Source of the DNA: Oxyruncus cristatus
Taxonomy: Eukaryota; Chordata; Aves; Passeriformes; Cotingidae
Reading direction: 5' to 3'
NCBI GenBank assembly: GCA_013399855.1
Contig: VXAY01000767.1
Coordinates: 1,031,633 to 1,095,632 of the forward strand
DNA: 64,000 nt
Positions 31,601 to 44,220 of the stretch are shown here, piece after piece. The notes beneath the pieces were generated by a model that worked only from the letters and a program-made list of their open reading frames with translations, searched no databases and was not told the DNA's origin. Made by a program: the position numbers and the translations under genes. Each line of letters starts with the position of its first letter. Within the stretch, counting starts at the first letter, position 1.

Positions 31601-33155
31601 AGAAAGGTACCAAACCAGAGAGGTATCTTCCATTTCAGTTGGTCAGTAATTAAGAATTGGAATATCCTTTGAATTTTAACATTTCAAGGTGTTTGTATAA
31701 GCATATAAAGTAGTTAATTAAAAAGGAAGAAGTTAAATATGATCATCCTGGTTATCTGCCTTGAACTGCCCTGAACTGCCAAGTGTATTATCCCAAAGTC
31801 ATTGGCAATCATGACTGCAACTCTGAAAAATGTCATTTAAGAACACCAGCATCAGATTTGCCATCTAAAACACTTGTTTGGCCCTGCAAGTTTTAAAATA
31901 ATGGAAGATGACAGCAGCATCTCTTCATAATGAAGAGATTCACAGGAAACCATGATCTCATAGAGGTAGAATAGCTTGAGGCTTTGCTCTGAGTCATCTC
32001 TCCCTAATGGCAATTTTAAGGTCACTCCTGAATACGGTCAGTTTATTTTGGAGACAAAAAACAATACTTGGCAAGAAAGAAACAGAGATCAATTGGCACA
32101 ATACATGACTAGAGCTCAGTTAATCAAAGTGCCTTTGAAATGCTTTTAATTTGTAGTTTTGGTGTTCTGTTGTTCTAGAAACCTGTTCTAAGTTTTCATC
32201 CGGTACTTTAGAAAGGAGTCTGAATTCCATCACATCTGGATAGGGAATGATTTAGTTTTAGTACTCTGATCAGTCTTCATTGACAAAGCTTCATTACTGA
32301 GATTCATTTCTTAGTCTTTATTTCAAAAATTCTATGCAAGGAAGAGACCTATCACATATGTTAATTCCTTGGAGTTACAGGCTAACGCAGAGACCAGAAC
32401 AGAGAGGGAAATTTTGTGTTCATATGATAGCTTTGTCAGAACAGCTGCATAGAAAGTGAGGAAAAATAAATGCCTGTTGAAATAACTTCCACAGATGTTC
32501 CTGAGAAAGCAGGAAGCCTAAAGGAGACCTAAAGCTCATGGTACGACTTTTTCAACAGGTGTACTGTGTGTGTAAACACATGCAGATAAAGAACATTTTT
32601 AGGCAGTGAAGGCAAAACATTGATTTAGGAGGAAGTTCAATATGGAGAGAATTTTGAGTTGGTGCCAGAATGAATACTGTAATGTTTTTTAATGTTTTAA
32701 GTAAAGGTTTGCCACACTGTTTGAAGAAATGTGTGTGTATCCACCTGCAAAAAGCCAGCTGTCCAGGAAGCAGTTCTATTGTAAAGAGCCTACTCCTGCC
32801 TTTCAGAGAAATATGTAAGTTCTCACTTTCTGATGTGGAACAGAAGATTCACACCCTCTGAATACTTCTAGCTACTAGTTTTCTAGACATGTGGTCCTAT
32901 CTAACCTATGACATCCCTGCCTTCTACCCCTGAGAGCTCAGAGCGTCCTTCTTCAGGCCAAGGAGGGACTGTTAGCCCTGAGCCCTGAAGTTAACAGAGG
33001 ACTCACAGTGCTTTTACTCCATCAGTACTGTCTGCTTCAGGAAAACTGACTTTCAAAATGTCTGACGTGAAAGCTAATTCTAGGCAAACTTTAAATATTC
33101 ATTTAAGATATGATGAAAAATAATATCGAAGGCTTGTTTTCCTTAGCGAATCGCA

Positions 33156-33167
33156 GCTATTAATAGC
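33156..33167. promoter_or_regulatory. Perfect palindrome with MEF2 consensus
   Basis: GCTATTAATAGC is a 12-base perfect palindrome containing CTATTAATAG, which satisfies the MEF2 consensus CTA(A/T)4TAG. It lies in a stretch with 'gaatcgcag' and 'cttccggtgaag', unusually CpG-containing for the neighbourhood. A regulatory role is inference. Confidence 0.4.
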
Positions 33168-36100
33168 GTGATTTCTCTTCCGGTGAAGGGAAAGAATTTC
33201 CTTCTACTTTCCAGCTGTTTATCTCAGTTAAGATTACCTTGCACTTGCTTTTAGTTCCTTGATTACTCATGTGCAAGGAGGTGGATAGGTCTTATCTCAT
33301 ACCTGTGTGCATCTTGTCTCAAATGCTTTTGCCCAAGCTTGGGATTTTGGCTCTTTTCTACTTAAATGAACAACCACAAAAGAAGCTTAAAAAAATTAGT
33401 TCATGAGAGTTCCTCATCAGTAACAAATGCATTTACTTCTGAGAAATGTGCTTGGTGACACCATGTTTCCGTTCCTATTTAAAAGGATAAGTCTATCATT
33501 TTTATTTTAAATAAAAGGAAAACTGTTTTCCAGTCAATCATTTGTTAGTTATTGAATGGTCCATATTACTTGCTCTTCTCCCTGTGCACTGAATAATAGA
33601 ATACAGATATACAACAGGACTTTTCAAAAAAGTGTGCAAGAAGAGAGGGGGTTTGTGCAAGACACATTTGTATAGGTGAAGGAGAAACTTGACCCCAGGG
33701 CTTCAGAGTCCAGAACTCTCATAGAGAACTGGTTCCTGGGAGCAGTTAGAGACAATGCTGAAATAGAAAAATCTGTACTCTTGATGCTACAACATTTTAT
33801 TCATAGCAAAGTTGCAGTTATATAGCATGGCATGGTGGTTAATGAAGTTTTAATTAGCTCTTTTTAGACTCGATATACGTTAGAAGTGTAGGCCCTGTTT
33901 GTACGCTATTGCTGAACTTTGTGCCTTACCTGAGAGAAAGCAAAGAGCAAATGGTGTTAGTGCTACCCATGAAGATAAGGCTGAGCAGCAATTATGGCTG
34001 AAAAACTGAAGCATTTGAAGCATTTTCAATTCTTATGCTATAAGGAGTCTTTTATGCAAGTGGTAAATTGGATGATACTTAGATGAGGAGTACAAGTTGA
34101 AAGAGAGAAAAGTGAAGACCAGACAGTGCAAATCTATGTGCACGACTCAGACATTTGCCACAGTTCTGGGATTTCTGTAAGTGGCAGATAGAGAACAGTT
34201 TGACTGTAAAACTATTCAGCATTCCCAAGATGAAATTTGATGTCCCTGAGGAGATTCATGGCACCCACAGCATGGCAGGAAATGCAAATAAGAAGGAAAA
34301 AAATGCAACACCTACAGAAAATGGTGATGAAAAAAATGAAGGTAAAATTGGGGGCTACTTTTTTCATTTTTCTTTTTTTTTTTTCTTTCTGTACTTTCCC
34401 ATTGTGAAGGAAGGACACAAGATGATCGACACTGTTACCAGGAATAACTCCTGAAATATTGAAATAAGTAATAAGTGTCTGATGAGAATTGTGACCTGAG
34501 ACGGAGAGAGGCTGTAGAGTGAAAAGGATCAAAACATTAATAGCCATTAATGCAGAACAAATACAAAAGTTCAAGGTAAAGGAAGAGGGAAGCAGAATAG
34601 GCAGACACTAGCTGAGAGAGAAGACACTGCTACTTAAGGCAGAGAGAACACACAGAAGGCAAGAAAAAAAAATGCTCAGCCTAAAATATTACTGAGTGTT
34701 GTGTGGGCAAAGAAAATATCCCAGCATTTGTTCCCTAAAGGAAATGGAAGCTGAAGCACGTACAAGCACACAGAGAGGCTACCAAGAAGCACAGGTTGTA
34801 TGACAAGATTGTCTCTAGGGTTCTTCATATGCCCAGTCCTTATCCAGACAAAGCTGACTGCTATTCTTTCCTCTTTGCCGTAAGACCAGAGTTCTGGCTG
34901 ACCAGCAGAGCTACAATCTTATTCCAGCAACACCGACAAGAAACTGATACGTGACCATCAGAAGAGAACTTCAGCATTGCAAGACCAGAACACTGGCTAT
35001 CTAAAAGATTAATCACAAGTTGATATATTGTTGCCTGAATATTTTAAAAACTGGCACAGAAATGCCCTACCTTCCAAGAAAACTGCCTCCCAGAACAGCC
35101 AAGTAAATCTCAGATTAGCTGTCACCTTGATCCACCATTGAAACATTTTTTTCAAAATCAAATTAAATGAGTTAATTCTTTTTTCTACTTCTGTCTTTAA
35201 TTTTGAAGGGACTTCTAAAATGTTTCCTAATGAAAAGCCAATATGAAATTATTATGTAATCTAAATGCAGAATGTTTCTACTGTTCCAAAATGTGTTGAC
35301 TTCTCTCATTGCCTGCCATTTTTTGACACTTACCTAGACAAAATTTCACTTGAAATCACAAATAACTTCGGTTCTCTTCATTATTTTGGCAAATAAGGAA
35401 GTACTTGGCCAAGGGAATCGAGAAACATGTGCCACAATTAGGAAAAAATATGTCTTGATAGTGAGTAAAAGGCAGAACTCACTGCTCTAGAGTAAGGAAC
35501 TGGTTTCACTTTCCACATGAAAAACAGGGCAAAGCCTGAGTTAACAGGGCTGTCTGGGAATACCAGAGGGTTTTCAAGTCCTCTGTTTTGGATTGTTTGT
35601 GAAAGCAAAGCTCTCTGTGAATTACTATGTTGTGTTCAGACCTCACATTTTTACAAACCCCAGTCTCTGATCTAACAAAATCTCGCAAGTGGCACAATTA
35701 TAAAAGTAGACTAACAAACATTAAAACTGACAGGATATAAAATGTTCTCAGTTCAGTAGCTTGAATATAAGCTAAAAGAGAAGACAGCAAGTTTCTTCAC
35801 TTGAAAAACTTCCCCCAGAATCTTCGTTCAGGGAGAGCTTGAAAAGACAAATTGTACTGGAGTTTTCCAATCTGTCACAATAGCAGAAATCTTCTGAGCT
35901 GTAGAGAGATGGCTTCAAATGAATAATATATCATTTTATTTGAGAGTTTATAAACCTTTTTAGTTCAGTTGGTTTTTTTCTCACTTCAAATATCTGAAAT
36001 ACACCTTCCAACTCTACTCCAAATACATACTACCAAATCAACTGTATTAAGCCAAACCAAATGTTGGAGTACCTCATTAGTTGAATTTTGTATGTATTTG

Positions 36101-36780
36101 TAATGTTAATCCTCCTTTCAAAATTAAAATGTCAGTGTGGAGCAAAGTGAACAAATACTTAAGTGGGAACTCTGGGCTAAAGATGATCTCCCATACTGCA
36201 TGAAGTTGAAATTCAGGATCAGTGTATCTCACTGAAAAATAACAGTACAAGTGAGAGGTTATTGTCTCCTATGCAAGAAGGTTATGTATAAGACCCTAAA
36301 CAGCAAGTTAGTTTTAAGGCTAATGAAAAACTCTCCTAACCTGTGACTTAAAATATGTGGATTTAACCAGTTTATGAGAAATCTGCCTTTAGTGCACAGG
36401 AGTTGGTAAAATCTCATAATGTTCTGACACAACATACATAAAACTGAAAAAGAACAGTGCTTTCTGATCAAATTAGTCATGGAAACATAATTTCCTAGTG
36501 GCTGCATATTCAGTGCTCATCTATGATCATCTGTAGGGTTATACTTTCATATGAGCTCTATTGTAGCATGCTGTCATGGGTGATAGCCTTTACAGTTTGG
36601 TGAAGTTCTTAAAAATGAACATTTTACAACTCATTTTCTACTTGTTGTGACTCCTCTTGTTGGGAACCATGTTAACTGCAGGTTTTATTTTCTTTTCCTC
36701 AAGGAAGGTTCATATATAATATTTTTTCAGTTAGGCATTTTGGTTAAATGAATCACTAAGATTTTCTGTGAAGTGAGTAA

Positions 36781-36935
36781 GTAATGATATTCATGTTTTA
36801 TAAATAGGGAAGCTGAGGAACAGAGAAGGAAAGTGACTTTCTGTTCTGTAAGTGGCAAGGCTGGGAATAGAAACTGGAGATCTTTACTGCCAGTTCAAGT
36901 CTAGTTGATGGAGACCACTGTTCCATGGGTGACAT
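36781..36935 (-). mobile_element. MIR-like SINE (minus strand)
   Basis: The plus strand reads 'ttataaatagggaagctgag', 'gaacagagaaggaaagtgac', 'gtaagtggcaaggctgggaa' and 'tagaaactgg', in the order found in the complement of MIR ('acagatgaggaaactgaggc...agagaggttaagtgac...gtaagtggcagagccggga'). MIRs are ancient tRNA-derived SINEs shared by amniotes and are rare and much decayed in birds. Ends are approximate. Confidence 0.7.
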
Positions 36936-37202
36936 CCCCACAGCTCCACTCAGAGCTACATAAAAAAACTTCTGTACAGTCTCAATAGTTTAATAGCACT
37001 GGCTGAAGCAGAGTCCCACCATATCCTTCCCTACTACTCCTTTTTTTCCCCTTAATTTCCTTTTTTAAAGTAATTTTCCTTGTGGTTTTGCAGATCAGAT
37101 TGTAAGTGATACACTAAGTCACCTGTAACAGTTTCATGCAATTTTATTACGAAATAGTAGGTGATGCTCTGGGAGTGTTTTGGAGAAAATAAACGAAACT
37201 TA

Positions 37203-37287
37203 AAACAAAACAAAAAACAAACAAACAAACAAAAAAAACCCACACAAAAAAACCCACACAACAACAACAACAACAACAACAAAAAAC
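37203..37287 (+). repeat. A-rich / (AAC)n / (CAA)n simple repeat
   Basis: Runs of (CAAA)n, two imperfect copies of 'aaaaaaacccacaca', then eight CAA units ending in AAAAAA. There is no associated SINE body. Glutamine/asparagine- or phenylalanine/cysteine-rich open frames across it are artefacts of the repeat. Confidence 0.9.
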
Positions 37288-40200
37288 AGCAGAAGATCTC
37301 AATTCTGATTCTTTTGAATTTTCAAAAATTTGAAGAAAGTTCAAGAAATGGACACATATAAAATTCAACAAAGTATAAAAAATATTCAAAGAAGTGGTTA
37401 TAAAAGTGAGAGTGTAGAAAGCCTGTAATGCCTTAAAGGGAAGGAAATGTGTAATGGAGTTGTTGTGATGGTATGTAACTCAACACTTTTCATTTGATAT
37501 AATAATTTGAGGGTGTAGTAAGTTAGGATTTTGAACTCCCATTGTCAGATCAGAAAAAAATCTTATGTTCCATCTGCAAACCACCATCTCACATAAATTG
37601 CATTTGCTAATTAAGATATTGTCTGTCTTCACGTCATGGTAGAAAACCTTCATAAACATCATAATTGGTCTGGATATTCAACAGAAGTGCAGTTTGCATC
37701 CATGGCTGTTGTGGATAAGATTTACATGGCAAAGGGATTGGATCCTGTACAGATCTGGTGTTAGTGAGTCATGACCTGAGTCAGAGTGAACAGTAAGGAC
37801 CAATCTGGAAAGAATCCCGGTGTTATCACCTCTTTTACCAAGTAAAAGTCTCAACCAGACATGGTTCTGCCTGCACTCTCTTTCTGGCTCATTTCTTTGA
37901 CCTGTCCATGACCAGTTTTTTGAATATGGCCCCTGGTTTTCCCTGAGGTGGCTGGCTGTTCCCAGCTGTTGGGCAGTTCTTGATCCTTTGTTCTCAGCCT
38001 CATTCTCACTGGACATACTAAATTTTTTTCTTCTGGCCCCAACATAAGACCGCCCCGCCCAAAAACCTGTGTGCCAATAGGACCCTTACTCAAGGTGACA
38101 GGAAGATTCAAATTCCTTGTACTGGTGATAGGCAAATAAGAAGTCAGTAAGTTGCTAGGGTTATTCTCTGATTGTGTTTAAAGATTTAGTTAAAAGACCC
38201 ACTTTGCTCTTGGACAGACCCAGGTGTTTCTTTTAAAAGAAACCCTCGCAAACTTTACATCAGACAGCCAACACAGCTTGCTGACTCCTTACCAGCAGGT
38301 TAGGCTGGGGAACCCCATACAGCAGCTTCTGTTGGTGGGAAGGGAGGTGGGCTGTGCAGAAAAGCTGCATGAAATAAGCTAAGACATTAAATAAAAACTT
38401 TCAGCCAAGAGTAAGAATTTTATGCCTGAATTATGAGGCTCCTGTAATAGAAAGTGTAAGGGAAATTCAAACAGGCTATTAATTGTAGCAGTGCCAATAT
38501 ATTAAGATGAGTAAGATTTTCTGAAGGTATATACTAAGCAATTTCAGTTCCTTTTACTTGCTTCATGAGGATGAAATTCTTCGCAGATGCATTTTCAATA
38601 AACGTGTGTTATGATTTAAGAGCTCCTGCGTTGGAGTCAGTCACCTCTGCCAAGGCTCAGAAAGCACCAGGTTCCTAATGCCATCAGGGTTTATTCTGTG
38701 GTTACATGCTCCTCTCTGCCTTTGGCTTTCTATAATCTTCGTTTGACCTGCGGTAAATTCATGCTGACGGTTCTCACCCTCAAGGAAATGGAGTAAGATT
38801 AAGTCTTCTAAGAGTATGAAGTTTTGAAAATGAATCCCGCAGTCCCAAAGCCCCTTGGCTGTTTTAGGAAATGATACAAATCCACTGGTCGTGATATTTT
38901 GTACAGTTGACAAAACTGTTCTGTGGAAAGGCTGCAGCTCCTCCTTTGAGAAGGGCAGTTTCAGTTGTTCTTGGTCAATGAAGGTTTCCTTGAAATTCTG
39001 ACTGAAATTTCCCATACAGGGAGAGACAATCTATCCAGTGTTATCCATGGCCTGGTGGCTCTGTCACACAGTAAGACAAGAAAACTGGCTTAATTCCCTT
39101 CTCTGCTTGATTCAGGTCAAGGATTTTAGTCTTGGTTGAGACCTTTTGTCACAGCACTCACTTCACCTAATCTGATTATTTTTTTTTCTTTAAATGTTCA
39201 TGCACTAGAACATTTCTTAGGAAAGACGCTGAAAAAAAGGAAATGACTTTTAACCAGATCTTATTCTGCAGGAGTGGATTGAGCGAAGTTCACAGTCCAG
39301 ATGCATAAATATATTAGCCACAAATCAAGGAGAAAACCAGAGAAGGCTTAACTTAAAAGTGATAACCCTAAACACATTTACAAAGGACACAGAGCAGAGT
39401 TCTAGACTGAAGTAAGAACTGCGTCTGTAAAAGTGATTCTTGTCGCTGGAAGAAGAGAACAATTTTGTTTCCATAAAGGATCATCTGCATTGGGTTCTTT
39501 CGAGTTGTGCATGAGATAGTAAGGGTTTTTTATGCCGTTACTAGTTCTCATGTGTTCTTCCTGTGTCAAGATTCTGCTATGTATGTATGTGTGTGTGCTA
39601 TTGTGAACACAAATTCGTGTTACATCACTGTAGAAGTGCTTGCCATTGTATATCTGCCTGCTTAAGCATATTTGGGGAACAGACACCTCTGCCAGAAACA
39701 ACTGAGTGAAAAAACATGCATCAGCATAAATAGTTCCCTTTTTTTCCTGAATATTCATATTCTTATGGGAAGTATTTCCACAGACTTCCTTTAAAGGAAT
39801 GAAGTGTTTGCAAAGCTTGAAGGGACAAAAAACATTTCCTCTGACTAAGCATCCCTAAAATGTTAAATGTAATTTTCAGAATACACAAAAATATCTGTTA
39901 CTTCATTTGACTTGCTCCATACAGAACTGGTTTTCTGCCAACCTCTTCTTTCCTTCTCTGAAAAAGATATTTCCATCTGAGGCCTGTTGCAAAAAAAATT
40001 AAGGAATCTCATCAATGGAGTAAAAGAAATATCAGCTTTATCACCGATGAGATTGGACTATCAGTGAAATTGGACTATCACAGACGAAAGAAAACAATTT
40101 CTTTTTCATGTTTCTTGGTGTTTGATGTCTATTGTTATTATGGTAAGTCCAGAACAATGCTTATTTCTGTCTGTCCAGGAGCACATGCAAGTCAGTAGCT

Positions 40201-40563
40201 TCTCACTGTTTCTGGCTGCAAGGCACCTACCACACCACATTTAGCACTTTGAGCTACAGGTGGGTTTTCTCAAGAGATCCAAAGACTGAAAATAAAAACT
40301 GTGCTTTATAGCTACCAGAGTCAGTGAAGCTATTCCAGTATATATAAGCTGAGGGTCTGGCCTGTAAGGGGCAGTGGTGACCATCAGTACAAGAACATTG
40401 TCAGGAGGCTTTTATGCTGCCACCACTGTAAAGCACCTCTGCTTTATTTCTTGCTCATTTTCTCTGCTCTGAAATCACGCAGCTTCTTTCCTTTACTGCT
40501 ATTCATTACAGTTCTCTCTGGAAAAATACCAGTAATTTAAAGGTTAATAGAATGCTGATGTCA

Positions 40564-40600
40564 CTGTAATTAGAGCAGAGGAAAAACATTTCTGTAATTA
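40564..40600 (+). promoter_or_regulatory. Paired CTGTAATTA homeodomain-type motifs
   Basis: CTGTAATTA occurs at 40564-40572 and again at 40592-40600, exactly 28 bases apart, within an AT-rich stretch that also contains 'gttaat' twice. TAATTA is the core of many homeodomain sites. A functional role is inferred only. Confidence 0.3.
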
Positions 40601-43600
40601 CTGTTAATGCTTTCTTGCTGTTCAACCAATAAGATATGGGCCCCAGACTGAGATGGAAGGTGGGTGTACAGATCTGTGTGAGCGAGAACTTGTGACAGGG
40701 TGATCAGACCAGTGCAGAAATGATGCCTGAGTCACTGGGAGCAGGTTGGAAATTGGTCATTAAGCAATCCACCTGGGAAAAATAGAAGCCAGAAAGTCAA
40801 GGATGAGAATGTCATAAAAGTGCAGTTTATGGAACTGTCCAGCTAAAGAAATTTAGGACATGCAGTTAGTCAAAATTCATATTTTGATATTCACTACACT
40901 GCACTACAAACAACTCCCTTAGTGTAGGAGTTCTACATTTTCAGAAATAACTGGTGATGCTGCAAAGCTGCCCATACCTACCCGTGCCCGTACTGCCTCT
41001 GGTAGGGACCCCTGGGGCAGAGCCAGCAGTTGGTTGCCCCTGGATCATTATTCCTAAAGCTGTTGTTCTGTACTGTGCCTGGTCACTTCCCACGGAGTGA
41101 GTTAGAGCCTTGAAGGGCACAGTGAGGTCTCTGTTCTGCCTCCTCAGAGCTCAGTGGAATGAATAGCTGTGATCAAACAGAGTAGCCGAGCTTGGGAGGT
41201 TTTCTGTTCTGCCAGTGGGAGACCTCTCCAAATTAAATGTATAGTTTCTATAACGTCAAAAGACCATAAAAAGAGAATAATTTCTGCACTGTAGTTGTTC
41301 CAAGAAATGCCAAGTAAATTCTGTCCTTGTTTTCCAAGTGGTGGTTCATACACACACACCTGAAGTCCCCCACTTCTGGGTGACCAATCCCCTTGATTTC
41401 CTTCAGCATTGTATTTTTTTTTCTTCACACAGAAACAAACCTTTATAGGTATGTTTATATATATTTAATGGACAGAAGTTCAAAATTGGTGGGTTTTTCA
41501 CTAGAAACAGTGCTTGTTTGCCTGTACCTAAGACCTTAAGAAAAAACCTACATACAAATAAGTTATCATATGAGTTTTGCTGATTTTAATGGATTTGCAT
41601 TTACCCAAATGCTAATGAAATTCTACACTCTGATGAATTCTACGCTCTGGTGAAGAGGTAACTTCCCTCTCCAAAGCACTGTAACCCTGCCAGCATGGCA
41701 CTGGGCTCAGGCTGATTATCTCTGTCCCCCAGAGCTAGCCCATTCAGTAATGGCTCAGGCATCCTGTGAACTGTAGCATTCTACATTACAGACATGCCCT
41801 AAGAAACTCGTCAGTGACGAGTAGAAAAGAAGAATGAATTTTGCTGTTGGTACTTTACCATCACATATTTCCCAGGCTCCCTTTGGTAGTCATTTGTCAC
41901 CTCATAGTTTCCATGTGTCACAGTGGATGTGGATCTTTTTAAAAAGAGTTTGCAAAGAAATAGCTGCATGTTTCAGCTCAGAGCTGGCATCCCCCAGAGG
42001 AGCTTGGAATGAGAGAAGGAGCAAGTGCAGGGGGAAGGTCAGAAACACCAGACACAAGTCAAAGGATGTGATAATAGACAGGAGCAGATAGCAGTAAGAG
42101 TTTCATTGCAAGGGGAACAAGCATGCTAGATTAGGGGGAAGATAAACAGGACTTTGAAACTTCAAATCTTCCCCTTTCCAGTTAACATATGAAAGTGGAT
42201 TATGTCGGAATGCTTGTGGGCATCTGAAACTGAAAAATAACCAAGCTTCTTTCTGACTTCTTTTAATGTTCCAGTAACTCGGTTTTCACTTTGAAACACA
42301 AGTGGCAACCAAAATTCTCAGAATGTGATCTGTACAGTTCAGAAAGGCATGTCCTCAGAGATGATTATTGCAACAGCAAGAGTTCCTTTCTTGTATCATC
42401 ACTGCAGTGATCAGGACTCTTGTAAAGACTCAGAATGTTGTACCAAACTGCTCCTAAGTGACTTTAACCATTTGGAACTACAAATAAGTTATAGTTTAGC
42501 TGTAGTAAGTAAAATGTAATACTGAAACTACATCCTTGAGTACATACTTCTGTACTACCTTACAGTCAACTTAACTATGTGATTTTTACCTGGTACTGTG
42601 TATCTAGTCTGCATTATATTGTGATCATGGTTAAAATTGTGAGACACCTGAGATCTTCATGGTCGCTGGCTTAGAACAGTCAGTTTTCATACAGGCCAAA
42701 CTGATTAACAAAAATTGTAACATTTGAAGACTGACTGTAAATTCATTATCTATAACTATTTTTAATCTGTTTTAACTGAGCATTACATTGAGTATGGACA
42801 AAATATGTTAGACATTTCAAAAAAAAAAAACCAGAAACTGGAGGAATTGTATGTCTTCTATTTATCCAAAAGTTCTTGATAATTCGGGTAAAAATGCAAT
42901 AAAAGAGTGAAAGATATGCTTTACATCTTGGATCTTCAGAAAACAGGAATCCTCCCCTTCAGTTAATTGTTATTGCTGTAATTCAATGCAAATATTAAAT
43001 TAATCACTTTAGTACAGCTGGAAGGTCACTGTTCAAAAGGTGATTTATCCCCTCACTTTTACATTCAGTCTCCAGTTCCAGCTTTTTCTATTTGTCACTT
43101 CTGTTTAGATTACATGAAGTTAAACTGAAACTAATCACAGACATGCGATGTGGCACATCTGCTTGACCAGAAATTTCGCTCCCTCTTCTCACAGGGTTAC
43201 ATCCTTACACTGTGTTCACTCAGCCAGACGTCTCCTCTGGTCAACAGGGTGACTAATGGTCCTGACCTCAGTGTTTGTCTCAAGGGCAAAGCATAACACG
43301 GCAGCCAGGAACTGGACCTGTCGTGTTGGACCATCAGCAGTGTTTGTGTTGCTGCAGAACTCGGGGAAGCTGTGGCCAAGCAGAGATGCTCCTGGCTGGG
43401 AGCGTTTTCAGAGGACCTATGGTTTGCTCAGACTCATGGAAAGGAGTTGACTTCTTCAGGCTACAGGGGAGCACTGCTTGGACATGGAGAATGCTTTTTT
43501 AGATTGTGGATTGACCTCCAAAGAAAGCCAATGATCTCTGTGAAGGCCATCTCTCTACACGTAAGAGTGGTAGCAAGCTGCCTGACCAACGGTAGCAGTT

Positions 43601-44142
43601 ATCAAGAGAATAAATTCCCAGCCTTTCCCAGGAGTATCCATGCATATTTCTGAGGGACAGCTTGCCAGTGAGTTAGAAGCCACGTTATTGGTGTCAAAGA
43701 GCTCTTATGCCTTATTGAATCTTTTTTAACATCTCTTTTTCCTCCTCTTCTTTCTTCTATTCCCCTCTTCTCCTTGTTTCCATTATTCCCTTGACCCGAG
43801 ACTGGTGAGGACATGGTGATAATATGCAGCAAACAGTCCTTTGTCAGGTCCTCAAAACCCACATGCACGTATTTTATCCTCTTTACCAGATATTTAATTT
43901 TAATTTGGTACAGTACAGAAGACAGTAGTACACAGAAACCATATTGAGTGTCATAAGCTTCTCAAACGAAAATCTGATGTGGATTTCATGCACGTGTTGA
44001 TGGAAAAAAAGCATTTAATTTTCTCAAATATCTAATGGCATGGAACTCTCAAGGACAGATAAAACAATGAGACAGTTTTGTAAAAGAAAAGTGTGAGTTA
44101 ATTCACCAGTACCTTTGAAACCAGTAAATGTTCATTGTACCT

Positions 44143-44220
44143 TGTCCTGGTTTTGGCTAGGATGGAGTTAATTTTTTTTATCACTCCTCCTGTGGAACTG
44201 TGAATAACATTTTTGCTCCA
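44143..44220 (+). mobile_element. ERV LTR 5' fragment
   Basis: Begins 'tgtcctggttttggctagga' and continues 'tggagttaat', matching the start of the avian LTR type also seen (internally deleted) at 11252-11310. The match fades after about 80 bases and no other LTR end or internal retroviral sequence is visible nearby. Confidence 0.6.

Larger units (their letters stand above)
23546..36780. other. Intergenic AT-rich DNA upstream of SPOPL
   Basis: No exon of a recognisable gene on either strand. Contents noted: an old CR1 piece (26038-26180), T tracts (28579-28608), a perfect MEF2-type palindrome (33156-33167) and scattered open frames of up to about 122 codons, lengths expected by chance at this base composition. 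HNMT, the neighbour on this side in human, was looked for and not seen. Confidence 0.65.

Noticed and set aside
37203..37287. Regular repeats that might suggest a CRISPR-like array
   Set aside because: They are simple (CAAA)n and (CAA)n microsatellite units without spacers, in a vertebrate genome.
38641..39015. 124-codon minus-strand open frame
   Set aside because: No family resemblance, no splice-site framing; chance alone should give several frames of this length in 64 kb at this composition.
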